Assembly: GCA_902803455.1 (NCBI GenBank)
Contig: CADCQC010000277.1
Location: 1 to 7,669 of the forward strand
Direction: 5' to 3'
Source of the DNA: an uncultured Prevotellaceae bacterium
GTDB lineage: Bacteria > Bacteroidota > Bacteroidia > Bacteroidales > Bacteroidaceae
DNA length: 7,669 nucleotides
In this document: one piece after another, positions 5,867-7,669 of the stretch
Layout: each line of letters begins with the position of its first letter
Position numbering within the stretch: the first letter of the stretch is position 1
Translations under genes and position numbers: made by a program
Notes under the pieces: model-generated
Database searches by the model: none
The model's input: the letters and a program-made list of their open reading frames with translations, nothing else
What the model was told of the DNA's origin: nothing

Positions 5867-6868
5867 TTAGTCGAGGTTGAGTAGCCATGATATAGCGATA
5901 TATGTGCCGATATGTGCAGATTTGAAAAGCATGTGCAAATATAGATAAAAAAACAATATCATCCAATAATAACCTTCTGTTGAGATAGAGAATTCTTTTT
6001 CAGATTCGTTCTTCTGATACCTCAAAACGATGACTTTACCATGTCCCTCATAGATCCCGGCCAGAGTAGAAGCCGACATAGCCATTGAGTTTGCAGGAAT
6101 GTCTTGATAGAATAATTCAAGTAGTTGTTTCTTTGATTCTCGACAGATATCAAAAATACCTGCTTCCATCAATATTTTAACTTTATAGTCGATATAAGGT
6201 CTGTAAGGCTCCATTAAGTCGTCCGCCAAAGGGAAAGCGTTGTAGCGGTTATGATGGAATAATCCGACCGTAGGGAGTAGTCCGGCATTCATGATGTGTT
6301 TTGCAATCATGGATCGGAGAAGTGAATAACCATAATTCAATAATGCGTTGGGTGCTTTCCCATATCTGTCGCGTACGAATTCCTTCCCCATCAGTTTCGG
6401 CCAATATACTTTAGCGGCAACTCCCTCCCTGTTGGTTGAATCTCCACTTTTTACATTTTTGTAGTAAATATCCAGCAATGATTTTCCAACACCCATCTTT
6501 TCAAGTAAAAGGGATTGGTTCTGTATTTTAGACTCAACGATTTGTTTCCAAATATATTTGTTGACAGGTTTGGATGCGGCTAGTTGACATCTGAACCGTT
6601 CAGCCTGAATGGAATTTGATTCCATGTCCATCAGCATGGATACTGGCATGTGTTTTTCGTCGCAAAACACCACTCCGATGTTTAGTTTCGACAATTGTGT
6701 GATGAGAGGTATAGTAATTCTGACCGAATGATGGTCAATCATGATGAATTGGATATCTTCCAACGAACGAAGTGTCATTTCCCCAGACTCTCTGTTGGTA
6801 ATGGCGATCATACCACCCTTTAGAGAGAGTTCCATAGGTGATTCAAAAACTAAAGTCTGTTTGGCCAT
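5867..6868 (-). CDS. cas1: Cas1 endonuclease/integrase, type II-like, solitary, with extended C-terminus
   Basis: Cas1 is the metal-dependent integrase that, with Cas2, inserts spacers into CRISPR arrays. This 333-residue protein has the N-terminal beta domain (FIMIDHHSVRITIPLI, VVFCDEKHMPV) and the helical catalytic domain with REGVAAKVYW, GLFHHNRYNAFPLADDLMEPYRP and MAMSASTLAGIYEGHGKVIVL. Numbered from the ATG, the metal/active-site residues are Glu148, His205 (or His206), Asp217 and Glu220, all present and like those of type II Cas1 proteins. The open frame could start at a TTG four codons earlier (6880), but the ATG is preferred. Type II Cas1 proteins usually end shortly after the region corresponding to KVIVL; here about 45 further residues follow, including a hydrophobic aromatic stretch (WMILFFYLYLHMLF). 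No cas2 or cas9 flanks it, and no CRISPR array is in the window. Its DNA is AT-richer than the GH3 and glycosyltransferase genes. It is probably a remnant or orphan, but catalytic integrity argues against long decay. Confidence 0.9.
   Translation of the reverse strand: MAKQTLVFESPMELSLKGGMIAITNRESGEMTLRSLEDIQFIMIDHHSVRITIPLITQLSKLNIGVVFCDEKHMPVSMLMDMESNSIQAERFRCQLAASKPVNKYIWKQIVESKIQNQSLLLEKMGVGKSLLDIYYKNVKSGDSTNREGVAAKVYWPKLMGKEFVRDRYGKAPNALLNYGYSLLRSMIAKHIMNAGLLPTVGLFHHNRYNAFPLADDLMEPYRPYIDYKVKILMEAGIFDICRESKKQLLELFYQDIPANSMAMSASTLAGIYEGHGKVIVLRYQKNESEKEFSISTEGYYWMILFFYLYLHMLFKSAHIGTYIAISWLLNLD
5936..5967 (-). promoter_or_regulatory. Promoter of the GH3 gene, inside the cas1 3' end
   Basis: On the minus strand TATATTTG (5943-5936) matches the -7 consensus exactly. 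ATTG (5967-5964) is one mismatch from the -33 TTTG, at the standard 20-base spacing. Transcription would start near 5930, about 170 bases before the GH3 ATG. The whole promoter overlaps the C-terminal extension of the cas1 reading frame. Confidence 0.7.
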
Positions 6869-6880
6869 TTTTAAGGCCAA
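6861..6880 (-). promoter_or_regulatory. Inverted repeat spanning the cas1 start codon
   Basis: TTGGCC (6861-6866) and GGCCAA (6875-6880) are perfect 6-bp arms around an 8-base AT-only centre. In the cas1 transcript the hairpin would hold the AUG (6868-6866) at the loop/stem edge, which could limit translation. As DNA it is also a plausible protein site. No clear TAnnTTTG box for cas1 is visible; only imperfect matches such as TAGATTTT lie upstream. Confidence 0.45.
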
Positions 6881-6932
6881 GTTAATAAAAAAAAGGTAGA
6901 AATCTTATTTTAGCGAAAAAATCTATTAATTT

Positions 6933-6964
6933 TTTCCGTTGTTTAATCATTATATCTATCTTTG
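6933..6964 (+). promoter_or_regulatory. Promoter of the small TPR-like gene
   Basis: TTTC (6933-6936), one mismatch from the -33 TTTG, is followed after 20 bases by TATCTTTG (6957-6964), an exact -7 match. Predicted start is near 6970. It is divergent from cas1, whose start codon is under 70 bases away, so the two genes may share regulation. Confidence 0.6.
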
Positions 6965-7028
6965 CATCATAATGTTACAGTTTAAAGGCTGTAAAAGCAT
7001 TAAAAGTATATGTGTTTACAACTGTGGT

Positions 7029-7274
7029 ATGGGAAAGATAGAGACAATATTTGATCATAGTGTGACCGATGTCGAGCTGACAAGGTTCGGCGGGAAGGAG
7101 ATGTTTGAGTGGCTAAAAGAGCACGGCCACGAACCATATACAAGTCAAGACGATGCATATTATGCCATTGGATTATTGTATGCTGGCCGTGGGGACTACC
7201 AGAAGGCTAAAATCTATTTCGGAAAAATAAAGAACAAGAGATTGCTAACTACGCTGGTTCAAGACATTCCATAG
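7029..7274 (+). CDS. Small protein with one TPR-like helix pair, unknown function
   Basis: An 81-residue soluble, acidic protein. The frame is open further upstream (TTG at 6939, ATG at 6972). The promoter at 6933-6964 puts transcription start near 6970, which makes the ATG at 7029 (MGKIETIFDH) the most natural start, with a leader of roughly 60 bases. No Shine-Dalgarno sequence is visible for either. The C-terminal half, DDAYYAIGLLYAGRGDYQKA followed by KIYFGKI, fits a single tetratricopeptide-type repeat (small residues at the helix contacts, GD turn, aromatic near the end). One repeat alone would need to pair with itself or a partner. I do not recognise a named family. The short ORF at 7447 may be related. 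It lies divergent from cas1 but nothing else links the two. GC content is low, as in cas1. Confidence 0.6.
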   Translation: MGKIETIFDHSVTDVELTRFGGKEMFEWLKEHGHEPYTSQDDAYYAIGLLYAGRGDYQKAKIYFGKIKNKRLLTTLVQDIP

Positions 7275-7364
7275 ATTATAAATTGTTCTTCAAAATTCTC
7301 TATTTCTATACGCCTAAAAATCCATCCTATCTCACCTTTCCCTTTGATTTAAACCCTCGATTAA

Positions 7365-7385
7365 TTGAAGCAATTTAAACTTCAA
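7365..7385 (+). terminator. Weak hairpin after the small TPR-like gene
   Basis: TTGAAG (7365-7370) and CTTCAA (7380-7385) form a 6-bp stem with a 9-base AT loop, 90 bases after the stop at 7274. It is AT-rich and not followed by a T run, so terminator activity is doubtful. The interval 7275-7393 shows nothing else recognisable. Confidence 0.2.
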
Positions 7386-7394
7386 AATAATTAT

Positions 7395-7425
7395 TTTGGA
7401 AAGTCAATAAGAATATGTATATTTG
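7395..7425 (+). promoter_or_regulatory. Full-consensus Bacteroidota promoter
   Basis: TTTG (7395-7398), a 19-base spacer and TATATTTG (7418-7425) match both the -33 and -7 consensus elements exactly; it is the best promoter in the window. Predicted start is near 7432, 15 bases before the ATG at 7447. It shows that the short ORF downstream is, or recently was, an expressed gene start. Confidence 0.75.
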
Positions 7426-7446
7426 CACTCAAAATTACGAGGTCTT

Positions 7447-7557
7447 ATGATAATAGAAGTAACTCAACCAATGACTGAATTAGATGGGGCGAGGTTTATG
7501 CTGTATTGCGAAAACGAGCACTGGGATGAAAATTTTCGTGAAATGGCGGGCTGTTAG
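7447..7557 (+). CDS. 36-residue ORF, possibly a truncated small-protein gene
   Basis: ATG at 7447 to TAG at 7555-7557, directly behind a full-consensus promoter. It reads MIIEVTQPMTELDGARF in the first half and CENEHWDENFREMAGC at the end. It has well-formed, non-random composition for its length. By eye it can be laid over the first part of the protein at 7029: IE at the start, MTELDGARF against VTDVELTRF, then DENFREMA against DDAYYAIG. That protein continues with the GD turn and second helix, which are missing here. One frame over, the next codons read GLLAYALM before a stop, so a frameshift is conceivable. It may be a genuine tiny protein or a broken paralogue. No known function. Confidence 0.45.
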   Translation: MIIEVTQPMTELDGARFMLYCENEHWDENFREMAGC

Positions 7558-7669
7558 CATACGCTTTGATGTAAGACACGAAACGTTTTCGACATAAAAA
7601 CTCGGGAAAAACTCGGGAATTATAGGAATACAACAATCGCCAAGTACTGATATTCAGCGACTTGTCGAT
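7558..7669. other. Unassigned right edge, possible mobile-element boundary
   Basis: No gene can be called. The stretch includes a near-palindrome (CGAAACGTTTTCG, 7579-7591), a tandem 11-bp repeat (7596-7617) and a sequence that runs out of the window without a stop-bounded frame that I recognise. On the minus strand one frame is open from the window edge to about 7500, but the translation looks non-coding. The change of character right after the truncated-looking ORF suggests an insertion boundary; the window ends too soon to test this. Confidence 0.3.
7596..7617 (+). repeat. Tandem 11-bp direct repeat
   Basis: AAAAACTCGGG occurs twice with no gap (7596-7606, 7607-7617), followed by AATTAT. 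Short tandem direct repeats next to a broken-looking gene can be recombinase arm or core sites, but no recombinase gene is visible here. Confidence 0.6.

Noticed and set aside
5867..6868. Casposase (Cas1 of a casposon)
   Set aside because: There is no family-B DNA polymerase, no terminal inverted repeats and no C-terminal HTH domain, and the sequence motifs are those of type II CRISPR Cas1.
7500..7669. Minus-strand frame open from the window edge
   Set aside because: Its composition looks non-coding, it lacks a start in view and it covers the tandem repeats; a strong plus-strand promoter and ORF overlap its end.

Overview
The window looks like a chromosomal segment of a member of the Bacteroidota, most likely order Bacteroidales (Prevotella/Segatella-like). 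The main evidence is six matches to the TAnnTTTG -7 box that is the hallmark of promoters in this phylum, the scarcity of Shine-Dalgarno sequences, a secreted carboxypeptidase-regulatory-like small protein, and a type II-style Cas1. Genus is inference.

Layout, left to right. Positions 1-42 hold the possible end of a rightward gene. Positions 43-540 carry no gene but are dense in hairpins, including two copies of a 59-bp element exactly 168 bp apart. A leftward patatin-like lipid acyl hydrolase (541-1398) follows; between its start codon and its -7 box lie three perfect-length tandem 17-bp palindromic units. A divergent rightward gene encodes a small exported protein with a carboxypeptidase-D regulatory-like domain (1664-2167). 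Next, with its own promoter and an 11-bp leader hairpin, is a galactofuranosyltransferase-like GT-B enzyme (2378-3382). It converges on a leftward, full-length, exported GH3 beta-glucosidase-type enzyme (3426-5756).

Upstream of the GH3 gene the base composition shifts to clearly AT-richer DNA. Here lies a solitary leftward cas1 (5867-6868) with no cas2, cas9 or CRISPR array. Its active-site residues are intact, but the frame runs about 45 codons beyond the usual end of the Cas1 fold, through a perfect promoter that appears to serve the GH3 gene. Divergent from cas1 is a small gene with one TPR-like helix pair (7029-7274). It is followed by a textbook promoter driving a 36-codon ORF (7447-7557) that looks like the front half of a relative of the preceding small protein. 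After it the sequence changes character and contains a tandem 11-bp repeat; this may be the edge of an inserted element.

The genes do not form one operon. Cell-surface or glycan metabolism (galactofuranosyltransferase, GH3, exported small protein, phospholipase) dominates the left three quarters. The right quarter looks like an accessory locus with CRISPR-adaptation remnants. I see no complete undescribed system. The most interesting leads are the orphan cas1 with its extended tail, the small-protein pair beside it, and the tandem operator-like repeats before the patatin gene and in the GH3 leader.
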